From Apiotrichum sp. Y4204 (taxonomy: Eukaryota > Basidiomycota > Tremellomycetes > Trichosporonales > Trichosporonaceae), in assembly GCA_025531455.1 (NCBI GenBank), contig JAMYHL010000119.1:1-64000 (forward strand): a stretch of DNA of 64,000 nt, given 5' to 3'. Each line of letters opens with the position of its first letter. The stretch's first letter is position 1. Shown here one piece after another: positions 21,492-32,461 of this stretch. Both the position numbers and the translations under genes were made by a program. The notes under the pieces were generated by a model, which saw nothing but the letters and a program-made list of their open reading frames with translations, was not told the origin of the DNA and did no database searches.

Positions 21492-23729
21492 ATGCGCACT
21501 TTGAGCCTCCTAACTCTGGCGTTGGCCGGCCTTGCGCAGACTGAGGCGTCGGACATCGCCAAGCTCCGCCGCCTCATGACGGACAGCCGCTTTATTGCCA
21601 TCATCTCGTGGGTATCCAGTCATGTACGTATTGGGTGCTGACATGTAGACCATGCAGAACAGGCGGCACGAACCGCCAAAACGCCGCCGAGTGGTTACGT
21701 ACCGCGTTCCACGACTCGGCGTCACACAATGCTGCTGAGGGGACCGGTGGCGTCGACGCGTCGATCCAGTACGAGACGGGCTAGTCAGTGGAATGGCTCT
21801 GTGAACAGTGGGCTCTGTGCTGACAGTTGATCAGCTCAGAGAACGCCGGCGTCGCATTCTCCTCCACGATTCAGCAATACAAGTTCTACCAGCAGGAGGG
21901 TGTGACCCTCGCCGACATGGTTGTGAGTCGAATAATTGCGAAAGCACTACTTGAGCTGATATCTAGGCTCTTGGCGCAATCGTTGCAGTTGGGGTACGTG
22001 TCCTACTGCGTCGCTTGTCTGAAGAACGATACAGCACTAACCAGTCAGTCGTGTGGCGGCCCGATGATCCCCTTCCTGCACGGCCGAACAGATGCCGCCA
22101 ACGCCGTACCCGAGGGCTCAGTGCCGCACCCCGAGGAAACAACCGAGACTCATATCCAGCGATTCGCGCGTATGGGCTTCTCGCCAACGGAGATGATCTC
22201 ACTCGTTGCCTGCGGTCACACACTCGGCGGCGTGCACGCCAGCGTCAACCCCACCATCACCAACAGCGCCCATGCGGCATTCGATGACTCACTCGCGGCG
22301 TACGACAACCATATTGCGACAAACTATATCAATGGCGAGTACGTCAACCCCCTCGCGCAGCCGTGGGACGCGACGTACCCCCAGCGCAGCAGTGATGCCC
22401 GCATTTTTGCGAGCGACGGCAACAAGACGATCAGAGCCTACGCGGACTCGAACCAGGCATATATCGACGGCTGTAACACTGTGCTCTCAAAGATGTTAAA
22501 CGAGGGTAGGTTTGCGTATGTAAAGTATCGCTGACAGGCAAGCTGTGCCCTCGTCCGTGAGCCTCAAGGGGCCAATCGTACCGTTCCCCGTCTCGCTCGT
22601 CTTCCGCATGTCCCTTCGTAACGAGCGGTACAGCGTCTCCATCGCCTCGGCCCAGGTCTATGACATGCAAGGCCAGTGGTCGTCGTTCGACATTGGCTAC
22701 GTCAACCGCGACGGCTCACCTGGCACTGACCCAAACATGCTCATGGTCCGCGACCTCAAGACACTTAGTATCGGCAAGCCCGTGGAGATTCGCAACATCT
22801 TGACGGTTTGTGACGAACACAATGGAATTGTGATACTGACGCCCAGCCCAACGGCATTCCCCCTGCAACCGGGTGAGTCGAGCGGCCTCTTACACTGGAC
22901 TCAATACTGACATTTCAGCATCGGTGGCCTCAGTGTTAAGCTGACCATGAACGACGGTTCCGTGTTCAGCAGCGCCGAGGGCGAGGAATTCCGCGCCATC
23001 GACGACTCGATCATCATCGTGCGTCGTCTCCATTGCCGAAAGCTAATATCTGCAGGACGTGGGACCGGCGTACAGCTGCCAGTACTCAGGAGCGGAGAAC
23101 AACGGCGCCACTGGCCTCAATGTGACCATGGCTGTGCTTGGACCGTACATTCCGGGCGACCGCGTCGATGTGATTGTCAACAATGGGTCTGGGGACAAGA
23201 TGCTCGTGCGCGCCGCATACAGGCGTCCGCGTGATGCCTACTACAATGTACGTTGCACCGCGTTTACTGCACTGACGCACAGTACTACAGCGTCTTTATT
23301 CCGGACATTAACGCCCTCGGCCTCACGTCCATCGGAGCGCAGGTCACCCGCGCGAGCGGAAAAGTCAGCACGGACACGCGTGATGGTGAGTAGTGCGCTT
23401 TATTACCAGCTCTGACTGAAGACGGATACTACCCGACGAACGTGTTCAGCAAGTGCCTTGCCGGAGCGACGTTCCCCAGCGATCTCCCGCCCAGCCCGTC
23501 CAACACGGCAGGCACCGTCGGCGGCATTGCCGTGCGGCGTGCACGAAGCCGCCAGCCTGCCAACCCTTGTCCTCGCGGACCCGTGTCGTGCGGTGACCGC
23601 TGCGTTGACGTCTCAACGGACATCGAGCACTGCGGCGGCTGTGCTGATGAGGACGGTGTGGACTGCACCACCCTCAGCAACGGCGGCGCCACCTGTGTCA
23701 AGGGCCGTTGTGTGTTTACTGAGGTGTGA
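21492..23729 (+). CDS. Secreted heme peroxidase with extra C-terminal domains
   Basis: Eleven exons (21492-21607, 21658-21783, 21835-21922, 21967-21993, 22049-22505, 22543-22805, 22847-22872, 22919-23018, 23056-23247, 23283-23385, 23422-23729) sum to 1806 nt, giving 601 residues. A signal peptide (MRTLSLLTLALAGLAQTEA) precedes a plant/fungal-type peroxidase domain. Distal Arg53 and His57 lie in WLRTAFHDSASHN and proximal His176 in SLVACGHTLGGVH, with the usual GAIVAVGSCGGP and PFLHGRTDA between them. These enzymes use H2O2 to oxidise phenols, dyes or lignin-like substrates. The protein is much longer than the usual 330-380 residues. After about residue 300 it has a beta-rich region (PIVPFPVSLVF...SIASAQVYD) and a Cys-rich C-terminus (CPRGPVSCGDRCVD, EHCGGCADEDGVDC, CVKGRC). 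Exons 4 and 7 are only 27 and 26 nt. Confidence 0.85.
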
Positions 23730-23961
23730 AAGGGTGGCGAGGACGGCATTGGCTGATGCATGAAGGGTTGGTCGTGTTGCACTGAGCGTGTCCTGTGTCA
23801 TAGTATCAGATTCCCCGGCACCTTGACAGGAGCAATGTCAGCGGGCCCGTTAGTTTGGCCCAATTGCTGTGAGCTCGTTCATCGTCCTATCAAGCATACT
23901 ACATATCCATGTTGCAAGTGTCCGTATCACCAAAGCAGCGCGGCCCGCCCGCGCAGATGCC

Positions 23962-24675
23962 TTACGGCCACGAGATCTGCGGTGTGGTGGTCCATACCTG
24001 GTTGGGGTTCTTGCAAAAGCACTCCCAGGTCTGCGCGTCGGTCGAGGCTCCAGCCTTGTTGTCGAGACAGAGTGCTGCAAGTCAGTCTCTGAACCGCAAA
24101 AGAAGCTCCAGGTCCCGAACCACACTCACTGATACCGATCTTGTCCTCGGTCGGGTACTGAAAGCGCTGCGAGCGGTCGTACTCCCACGTGAAGCCATCG
24201 CCTGTCGCCGCGGGGTCGGGGAGGATGCGGGGGCAGGGCCGCAGAACAGGCATCATACCGCTGGCGGGGAACCAGCCCTTATACGGGTCTGCGGAGTGTC
24301 AGAGAGCAGTTACTGATGGTGAATGACAACCACAGAAGCACAAGGAGATTCGAGCTCCTGCAGCATCGCGGTGTCGGTGTCGATCATACACTCACTGATG
24401 CCAGCAGTAAGACAGAGCTCAGTCCCAGCGAGACGGAGATACGTGACACCAGGAGCAACTGTCCACTTCTGCTTTGACGAGCCATCGCAGGGCGCGATGT
24501 TGACGAGCGTGCCGTCGGTGCCCTGCGTCGCGGAGAGACACCGGCCCGTGTCTGCGGGATGGACGGTAACGTTCGAGGGCGAGAAGGGCATTGTGGGCGA
24601 GCGCTCAGTCGGCGCGCCGGCGGCGAACGGGAGCGCAGCCGCGGCGGCGAGGGCAGTGAACGTCGTGAGGAGCAT
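23962..24675 (-). CDS. Secreted ricin-B-type (beta-trefoil) lectin
   Basis: Three exons (24675-24396, 24288-24130, 24074-23962) give 183 residues. A signal peptide (MLLTTFTALAAAAALPFAAGA) is followed by a carbohydrate-binding beta-trefoil. Repeat 1 (GRCLSATQGTDGTLVNIAPC) ends in the QxW motif KQKWTV, and the last repeat (LCLDNKAGASTDAQTWEC) ends in NQVWTT. There is no catalytic domain, so the protein is a lone lectin module; a role in binding glycans outside the cell is inferred. It is convergent with the peroxidase gene, the two stops being about 230 bp apart. Donor GTGAGT sites were preferred over nearby alternatives because they keep the LCLDN strand intact. Confidence 0.85.
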
Positions 24676-24747
24676 TGTTCAATAGTCTAGGAAGTGTCTG
24701 TGATGCGATGAAGGTAAGTGACGGGATTGTTCTGGTCTTTGTTGGGA

Positions 24748-24754
24748 CTTTATA
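24748..24754 (-). promoter_or_regulatory. TATA box of lectin gene
   Basis: TATAAAG on the minus strand lies about 75 nt upstream of the lectin ATG at 24675. Confidence 0.5.
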
Positions 24755-25326
24755 CGCGGTCAACACCGTCCCATCCGACCGTCTGCATTCTGTTCGATGC
24801 TGGTACACTAACGTCGCCTCTCCTGAGTCCATCGACAGCTCCTGATGCGCGACGTCATTGTCCTCAAGAATCAAGCCTGTGCGGAGGAGGGATGCGGAGC
24901 TCTGAGCCCTCTACCCTGTGCGGTTTTTCCTTTCGGTGAGGTCGTTTCTCTGGTTCTCGCCGCCAAGCCGCTCCGGAATTAGATCTCCGACTCGCTTCGC
25001 GAAGAGTAGATTTCCTTGAGGCTGTGGTTGATTGCAAGGACAAGACAAGTGGGAATGGAATCACAAGAGAAGAGTTGCTGCTGCGGATGGCGGTTTGTGC
25101 GACTTGTCGGCAAACCCGGCCCGAGGAGTAGAGCCAATGCCGACTGGACCTTGCACTCTGATGATAGAGAGGCAGTAACAACTGCTGACGACAGACTGCA
25201 TATTCTGCAACATGTGCAGGGCGGGCAGCGCAAAGGCGATGCATAACAGCGCCGTTGCTGATAGGCCAAAAAGCCGGACCTGATGCATAGATTCTCCGTT
25301 GTGCTATCTTTCTATAATGATACATC
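24755..25326. other. Intergenic region
   Basis: Promoter-distal sequence of the lectin gene and the 3' flank of the NmrA-like gene. No supported gene was seen. Confidence 0.5.
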
Positions 25327-26134
25327 CTACGCCTCGAGCTTGAAGAGGTCGGTGCGCTCCGCGCCCTGCAGCTCAACCTGCTTGCCTGCGTCGTGCTCGC
25401 CATCGAGGACGGAGAACGTCAAGCCGGCAGTGCCAGGCTGGTTGAGGCAGTGCATGAGGGTCTCAGCGACGAGCTCACGAGCGCATGGCGCGAACGCCTT
25501 GCCAAGCTCCGGCACAGTCTTGGGCGGCGCAACACCCGGGCGGCACATCTGGAGCACGCCCATCTCCGCCTTGCCCTTGGGGTCGTTGTGGAGCGCGCCA
25601 GGACGAATGACGGTAAAGTCGAGCTTGGTCTTCTGCACGGCCGCCTCGGCATCGTACTTGGCCGTAATGTAGGGCCCCATGAGACCCCAGAAAGTCGCGC
25701 TACAGGCCCGGGAGCCCTCGTTGTAGTACGACGGGACCTTGCCTGGCGGGTGCGCGTCCATCGAGGACACAACGAGAAGGCGCTTCACGCCGGCGTTCGC
25801 GGCCGCCTCGCACACTTTGACGACGCCTCCGTAGTCGACCTTGCGCAGGAGCTCGGCGTCCGCCTCCTCGCTCGTCGCGGCTGCCCAGATGATCGCGTCA
25901 ATGTTGTGGAGCGCGACCTGGACGTCCTTGACTGTGGCGGAGCCAATGTTAAGAATGTGGGGGTACGCGCCGAAGGCCTCGAGGTCATCATTGCTGCGTG
26001 TCAGTGCCAGTAGAGATGAGATCCACTTACTGCTTGTTGTTGCGCACAATGGCGACAACCTCGTGCTTGCCCTTGGCGAGCTTGGCAAAGTCACGGGCGA
26101 TGCGGCCGCCACCTCCAAAGACTGCAATCCTCAT
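25327..26134 (-). CDS. NmrA/SDR-like NAD(P)-binding protein
   Basis: Two exons (26134-26031, 25993-25327) give 256 residues. The N-terminus MRIAVFGGGGRIARDFAK is a Rossmann-fold GxxGxxG-type dinucleotide loop, and the next exon has IDAIIWAAA, VKRLLVVSSMDAH, PYITAKYDAE (the Tyr-x-x-x-Lys-like site is YITAK) and LDFTVIRPGALHNDP. This is the pattern of atypical short-chain reductases and NmrA-like proteins (NAD(P)H-binding family PF13460 type). They act as reductases or as NADP(H) sensors in the cytosol. The YxxxK motif is not intact, so a sensor role or an altered active site is possible. The substrate is unknown. Confidence 0.8.
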
Positions 26135-26261
26135 AGTGAATGAATGAAAACAAACAGGGAGTAGTTGGGAATAGCTTGCGTAGAGAGGGTTGCGGGGTGA
26201 GACGGGTGAGAACTGCAGTCGGCTGTGTGAATGGGAATGTCAGAACGACAGCAGTGAAGCT

Positions 26262-26269
26262 CTTATATA
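26262..26269 (-). promoter_or_regulatory. TATA-like element of NmrA-like gene
   Basis: TATATAAG on the minus strand lies about 130 nt upstream of the ATG at 26134. The surrounding bases are AT-rich. Confidence 0.4.
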
Positions 26270-26829
26270 TTTTATCATGAACGCAAGAGAACCCGCGCTG
26301 GAGCGCTGAAGTTTCTAGTGCCCGACGCAGTGTGGAGTACAGTACTCGATGGTTGGATGCCTGCCAGCTAGTCGCTGTAACTTGGAGACGTTGCCGGCAC
26401 TGTTCCTGTCATGCACTGCGTGGTCCACAGAAGAGTACTTTGTGGAGGTAGTTGGGGAACAATGGGCAAGAAGTGGAGTGACCGACGGCACGCTCTCAGC
26501 ATGTTTATATAGGAAACAAAATCTCTTCCTCAGACGAAATCAATGAAAACGTCAAAAGACGTAGAGCAGAGCACCTCCGCCAGGCCGACGGCCGACGCCA
26601 GAGACGCCGGAGACACAGGCTGGTGAGTGGATGGTTCACGGCGATGGCTGTTGGCGCAGGCACGCAGTGGTCGAGGTGGTGGAGGTGGAGGGCACGCCAC
26701 GACGTGTCAACAGACATCGCATGATCGCATGCATGCTTGCTTGCATGCTTGACAGTCAACGCTGCGCTGCACATGTTGCTACTTAGGCCCCTCACTCACT
26801 CACTTCACCATCTTCGCACCTACAGGCGC
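26270..26829. other. Divergent intergenic region
   Basis: Shared upstream region of the NmrA-like gene (minus) and the small acidic protein (plus). It contains GCATGCATGCTTGCTTGCATGC at about 26728-26749 (quoted in part), a short near-palindromic GCAT repeat. No gene is seen. Confidence 0.45.
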
Positions 26830-27237
26830 ATGACGACCGCTGCGCTTCCCGAACGGCCGACAGTGCACTGGCGCCGCGAGCGCGCTGACGAAGCACGCTC
26901 GCTCGCTGCCGGCGAAATCACGCAGAAAGACGCGGTTCTCGCCCAGCTGTTCCCCGACGCGTTTCTGGACCCATGCGACACTCTCCTCGCGAGATTCGAG
27001 TCCGCCCTCCCGCCGAGCAACCACGATGCCGCCTTCGCCGCCGTGCAGTCGCTGGTTGTCGGCCTCAACGAGCTGCTCGACGACGCTGACGAGTCGTACA
27101 TCGAGACGGAGGAGCGCGAGCGCCTGTGCGAGTACATTGAGGAATGCCTGACGGCTGTTGGCGTCGACGTTGCGGCCATGGCGGCCAGTCGTGGGATCGG
27201 CGTCGCAGAGATCACAGACGAGTGGCGAGACTGGTAG
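26830..27237 (+). CDS. Small acidic conserved-looking protein
   Basis: A single exon encodes 135 residues from MTTAALPERP to ITDEWRDW. The frame is open 31 codons further upstream, but the ATG at 26830 lies after a CACCTACAGGCGC leader and gives a soluble N-terminus. The protein is mainly helical and acidic (LLDDADESYIETEERERLCE) with no signal peptide or membrane segment. Heptad-like Leu spacing in the last 60 residues suggests helix packing. The family was not recognised and no function is proposed. Confidence 0.65.
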   Translation: MTTAALPERPTVHWRRERADEARSLAAGEITQKDAVLAQLFPDAFLDPCDTLLARFESALPPSNHDAAFAAVQSLVVGLNELLDDADESYIETEERERLCEYIEECLTAVGVDVAAMAASRGIGVAEITDEWRDW

Positions 27238-27435
27238 ACGCGTAGACGTGGGCCGTCACAGTAGTTGTACGTCTTTTTGGTTTTTGTGATACGGTACGGG
27301 CTGCGCCTCGATCTGAAACCTTGCATTCTGTTGCTAACTCTTTCACTCTCACATTAATGAAACTGAACTGATTTCCTACGAAGTTTCTGCTCTTGGGAAC
27401 TGATTCGTTTCTTACGGAACGGTACACAGGTCTGA

Positions 27436-29042
27436 TTAGAAGATCATCAACGCTCCAAGAACGGCTCCAAGGAGGGCGACCGCACCACCCACGGCGGGGA
27501 AGCCGATGACAACGGCAGAGCTGTTGGGGCGCGCCGTGGTCGTGCCCGATCCAGAGACGCGCCCACTGGGGGACGTGCCCGTACCGGTCGAAGGACGACC
27601 ACCGGGAGGAGTAACTTGGCCGGGAGGAGTGACTTGGCCGGGAGGAGTCACCTGGCCGGGCGGACCAACAGGGACGGGGTTGACGGGCGGAGGATCGACA
27701 GGCTTGCTCTGGTCCTTGCACATATTGTCGAGGATTCCGCCAATGCCAGGGATGTACGTTTCCGTGTAGTGCTTCGTGGCAGCATCGTCCCATTTGAGCT
27801 CTGAGGCCGCCCCGGAGACACACTTTGCGCACTCGTCAACGGCGGACTTGAGGCCGTCCTTGTTCTGCGGGTAAGCACTGCTGGATACACTTTCAAGCTC
27901 ACGTTACAGTTGGCCTTGCACTCGTCCGACGGCGCCGAGCCGGCAACGCACACGTCGCGGAGCTTGTAGACATCCGCGCACCTGGGGCACTTTTCCACGA
28001 TCGTCTCCTCAATGTTCTTGGGCGGGTCCGGGTCACCACCGCCACCACCGATGGGGCGGCCGAGCTTCTTGCACTGCTCGTGGAACTTGGGCTGCATGTC
28101 GCGCAACGAGGCCTTGTTCGGCTCACTGTCAGGGAGACACGCAATGCACTCGTTGATCTGCTTGTCGGTTTCGGCCTGGGCATTAGAATTGCGCAGGTAG
28201 AAAAAGTCAAACTCACGCTGCAGTAGCCCTCGCACGCCTGGACCTGGTCAACGCAGTAGTTCCTGGCGCTGTACGGGATGCCGCAGATCTCGGAGCAGTC
28301 CTTTGCCGGCGGGTCGCCGCCACCGCCAATGGGCTTACCAAGGCCCTTGCACACCTCGTGGTACTTTGGCTGCATGTCGCGGTACTCTGCCTTGCGCGGG
28401 TCGCTGTCGGGAAGGCACTGGATACACTTTGTGACTTCGGCGTCGCTCTCGACCTGGCAATTAGGGCTTAGATTTGAACGCTCAGCTCACCGAGCAGTAC
28501 CCTCCACACGCCTGGATCATGTCTACGCAGTAGCCCTTGATGCTTCCCGCGAGCCCGCACGAGTCGCAGCTGGGGGGCTCGGGCACCGTCACGTCCTTAC
28601 CCTGTGCGGCGCAAACGTCCTTGAGGATGTTCTCTGCGTCGGGAGGCGTGGTGCCCGAAGGGTCATTTCTGAGACAAGTTATGCACTCGATCCAGCGGTT
28701 GTGCATGTTGTTCTGCGTGTCAGTCCCGAGGCGGAGATTGGGCCGTTGAGGGTGAGCTGGACTCTGAGCCTCGCGGCTGCAAAAAGTTTACCCACACACC
28801 CTCGACCTCGGCACTCACGGTACAGACGCCGTTCCAGTCACAGTTGGCGAGATTGTTCGAGTCGCCCTGGCAGTGGCCATTGATGTCGCTGATGACGGAG
28901 CACTGGCTCGTACACCCTGCGCTCATGGTGGGGGCCAGTTGGCGGGGGACGAGGGCGCCTAGCGCCGGGACTGTTGTTAGCGATGGGGATGTTGCAGCGA
29001 TGGCTTACGGGCTAGGACGGAGAGGAGAGCAAGCGAGCGCAT
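27436..29042 (-). CDS. GPI-anchored Cys-rich modular surface protein
   Basis: Six exons (29042-29009, 28970-28819, 28712-28491, 28453-28217, 28175-27903, 27864-27436) give 448 residues. A signal peptide (MRSLALLSVLALPALG) is followed by Cys-rich modules of about 75-90 residues. Each is encoded by one symmetric phase-0 exon and shows CxxC near its start (ECITC, KCIQC, ECIAC, ECAKC) and, in two modules, a QAC-GYCS ending. The last exon adds a Pro-rich linker with three 18-bp repeats (TPPGQV), a Ser/Thr stretch and a hydrophobic C-terminus (VALLGAVLGALMIF) typical of a GPI signal. The product is therefore predicted to be linked to the plasma membrane or cell wall. The module family was not recognised, although the layout recalls other fungal Cys-rich wall proteins. 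Confidence 0.8.
27600..27660 (-). repeat. 18-bp tandem repeat coding for TPPGQV
   Basis: Three near-identical 18-bp units encode TPPGQV in the linker before the GPI signal. Differences between copies are mostly synonymous (GTAACT, GTGACT, GTCACC on the plus strand). Confidence 0.8.
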
Positions 29043-29105
29043 TGGGGAGCTTGGAGCTGGCGGTTCTTGGGAAAGCAGTCATTCCAGCCCTTCAGCTCGG
29101 TCTGC

Positions 29106-29112
29106 CTTTATA
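29106..29112 (-). promoter_or_regulatory. TATA box of GPI-anchored protein gene
   Basis: TATAAAG on the minus strand lies 64-70 nt upstream of the ATG at 29042. Confidence 0.5.
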
Positions 29113-30655
29113 CAGTATGGGCTCTCACATTCTGTCTCCCTCGAGCTGGTCATTGCCTGTTGTTCATCCAGCCAGGGGCTCTCTACGAGCTCGAGACACA
29201 GCAGCTGAACCTGCTCCACCTTGCACTGCTGGTAGCCACGGGTCGGCGCCAACCGCCACTTGTCAATGGCCAATCTGCTGTTCTCAGCTCCTTCCACCGT
29301 CTAATTTCTCGGTGCGGAACCGGCAGATGAGACATAAATTTCCCTGTCCCTTTCTATATCTCATTTAGCCGCACTGCCTGCATGAGTACTGTGACCCTGT
29401 GGCGTCGTCGCCACTGCCAGGAGTATAGATGAAGGAGGCAGTCTGCAAGCGAGTTTGTCCCCCGATGCCTCTCGGGCGTTCGGTGGAGGTCAGCTGTTCC
29501 AACGCTCACAGCCCTGAAGAATCTTTGATACCTTCTTGGTCAATCGCGAAGAGCGCGGGAGCAGGCCGAACGCCATGTCCAGGTTTCTGCAGGCGAGACA
29601 GGTGACTCTCAACAGGAAGAGTACAGGATATGACTCACGGCGATCGACAATCTAGACTATCTGGAAAGGATCGACACAGGTACGGACTAGAGGATCTGTG
29701 TTTGCGACGACTCACGAGACAGCAAATCAAGACGAGACGGCGCGAGGTCATGTGCGCCGCGGGCACGGGAGCGCTCGGCAACCGTCCAGAGCGGTTAATA
29801 ACAGCAAAGTGGACAGCGCCGCTCAACTGCCTTGGCACAGGCTGTTGTGCATCGATCGGGATTGTGGGTCTTTGTCTTGGCATTCCTGGGGCCTGATCGA
29901 CGTCGCAGTGCTTGATTTGCCGCCACAGCCGCCTCCGCTGCCGCCACCACATCGAAGGCAGTGAGTCTAGACGACGACGAAAGAAGGAAAGAAAGAGAGG
30001 AAGAAAGAGCACAAAGGGTCAGAGGGTGAAGAGTCCAGAGATCCAGAGAGACGCCGTACGCCGTACGCCACAGGCTGTGCTGCTTCCTGCTTCCTGAAGA
30101 GGCGGGGTGGCTCCAAAAACTTACGAGAGTATTTCCTTTGCGGCCCAGTCGAGCTCGAACCCGCACAAGGGAGCGTTTGTCCGTTGAAATGACTGAAAGG
30201 GGAGCGCCACCGCATTTCTTGCAATTCTTCCTTTCCGCTTCCCCGATGTTCTCGGCCCGCTCTGGATCCAGGACACTGGGACGAATGACGTGAGGCTCAT
30301 GGGTGGAATGTCGGATGTCCAGTTCTTATGCGATCTATGCTTCTTCGCGTTTTCCGAAAGCACGTGATAGAGAGGTCTCGAGGTCTGGAACGTGGGCAAC
30401 AAAAACGTGGTTTCTGGGGAAAGAGAGAAACAGCTGAAGCGCTGCAACAAAAACCGGATCTTCTCGAATGGATGAATGTTGGTTATCTTTACAACATCCG
30501 CACATCCGCATCCCCATCTCTCTCGCCGTTCGGCAATGTCCGACGCGATGTGGAGATTCAAGAACTCATCGTAACCATTAAGATGCCTAACAGACCAAAC
30601 CCATGCAGCTCGTTGTTACTCACTGACTTCCTGATCTCAACTGAAGCGTAACCAA
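29113..30655. other. Intergenic region without a supported gene
   Basis: Divergent upstream region of the GPI-protein gene and the hydrolase gene. A purine-rich stretch (GAAAGAAAGAGAGGAAGAAAG) is present near 29985-30010. Open frames up to 146 codons lack protein-like features. Confidence 0.5.
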
Positions 30656-32157
30656 ATGCCCTCGCCCCGCAGAGCATACTACCCTCCGTTCACCGGCACG
30701 CCGCACCTCCCCCCGGGCCAGCTAACCAGCGGAGGCGACCACCTCGGCCGCCTCCCGCACCCGGGTAACGCCGCGCCGGCACCACCACCGCGAGTGCCGC
30801 TCACCCCCCTCCCCGACGGCTGGATACGGTCGTTCCACGCCGTGCCCGCCGCGTATCCGCGGCACGTTCGCGAGTCGCACGGGGCCAATAGTCGTGCATC
30901 GCACCCCTTTCGCAGCACCGACCCACCCGCCGATGAAAGCAAGGACGCGCGCAGGAAGCGCATGACGGGCGAAGTCGAGGCCCTCGTACGCACACGCTAC
31001 GACGCCGAGGAGTGGAGTCTTGACGAGGCGCGCGCAGCTGAGCTTCCGGGCCAGTTCCTTGCTGTCGAGCGATGGAGACGCGCTATTTCCCGCGGAGGGC
31101 AGACGCTCATCTGCACTCACGCGAACGGGACAATCAAGGAGGTAAGTGACACTTCGACCATTGCTTACGGCAGCACTGGCACCCTGTGCTTCTCGACCTG
31201 CTCGCGCGCGATCCCACAGGTACGGGGTTCATGTTCGGCACACCGTTGCTGCTCGAGCAGGCAAACGTCGTGATTGACGACATATGGCTATTTGACGAGC
31301 TCGGACACGGCGCGTCCGCCGACCTGAATGCGGGTCTGCTCGGGAGCACACAGCTGTGGCGCGACCTTGCCCGCGACATAGTCAACTTTGTGATTCATGT
31401 CCTCCCTACCGCCAAGGCCAAACGCGCTACCCTTCCCTGGCAGCTGCGCTGGGCCGAAGAAGGTGCAGCCGCGCCGACGCCCGTCATCGGATTCGGCGCG
31501 TCGTTTGGCGGCGCAGCGCTGCTCATGGCAGCGGCCGCGCGCCCCGACGGCTTTGAAGGCGTCTTCCTCGTCGACCCGATGGTTGCGCCACGTCTCCTTC
31601 CAAGGGGAAAGTATGAGGCGGAGGGCCTCGGCGTGCTCTCCCGCGCACACGACGCGCTCAAGCGGCGCGATACTTGGGCCTCACGGGAAGCCGCTCGCCA
31701 GGCCATGGGCGCGTAGGGTTTCTTCCAGCGCTGGGACCCCGCCGCCTTTAACCTGTACATCTCGCACGGTCTTGTTCCCGTAGACTACGCCAATCCAGAG
31801 GGACCTGTTACTCTCGCGACCGCGCCATGGGCCGAGGCCATGGTCTTTTGCGAGCCATTCGACTCGTCGCGCGGCTGGGATGTCTTGCCGGACGTGCGTG
31901 TCCCTCTCGGCTTCCTCATGGCGCGTGACTCAGAGCGTACACTCGGCGACCGCGTCACGCAGGAACTTGTATGGCGCGCGCCTTTTGCGCGTAACGAGCG
32001 CGCGACGGATGCCGATCATCTCATCATCCAGGAGAGCCCGAGGACGACGGCCGACGCCGCGTGGAGGTTCCTCCAGACTCTCTCCGCTGGTCAGTGGGGA
32101 ACGACGACTGATGAGATCCGCGCGTCTTATGCCGCAGAGGATAGGGCGCGCCTCTGA
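30656..32157 (+). pseudogene. Alpha/beta hydrolase with in-frame stop codon
   Basis: Two exons (30656-31141, 31174-32157) form one 490-codon frame, broken only by TAG at 31714-31716 (codon 343). The N-terminal third is Pro-rich. The hydrolase part has HGASADLN, the nucleophile elbow GFGASFGG (Ser as nucleophile), VFLVDPM, then KRRDTWASREAARQAMGA-stop-GFFQRWDPAAFNLYISHGL, and after the stop VPLGFLMARDSER and a late His (DADHLI). Sequence on both sides of the stop matches the usual fungal alpha/beta hydrolase layout. The stop therefore lies inside the conserved cap-to-core region and removes the acid/His half of the triad. Splicing out 31713-31783 would shift the frame, so an intron does not explain it. 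Possible causes are a recent nonsense mutation, stop-codon readthrough or a sequencing error. Confidence 0.75.
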
Positions 32158-32461
32158 TGAGATGTATGGACAGATGACATGACATGACGTTGATATGGAG
32201 GGATCTCTTCTTACACTGAATACTCGGCAGCTACGACTCGGAGTGTTCAGTATCGCTAACTAGATCGGATTGACTGCACATTGCATACACTCTTTGGATC
32301 GCTCCGGGTCCACGATCGATCGCATGTCGGTTCTCCTTCACTGGCAGTAACATGCAGTCGGTAGTCGGACTTCCTAATGGACCACGGTTGGTTTCGCCTA
32401 CGCAGACGTGGACGCCGTAGTGATAAAGGTGAATCCCGATAGAGTCGTCTTCTACTTGTCT
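32158..32461. other. Convergent 3' intergenic region
   Basis: Sequence between the hydrolase (plus) and the F-box-like family gene (minus). Nothing recognisable apart from AT-richer 3' flanks. Confidence 0.5.

Noticed and set aside
25393..26013. A 206-codon plus-strand frame
   Set aside because: It is antisense to the NmrA-like gene and has no start context or motifs.
31713..31783. An intron that would remove the TAG in the alpha/beta hydrolase
   Set aside because: It has GT and AG ends but its length shifts the downstream frame away from the conserved WDPAAFNLY and VPLGFLMA residues.
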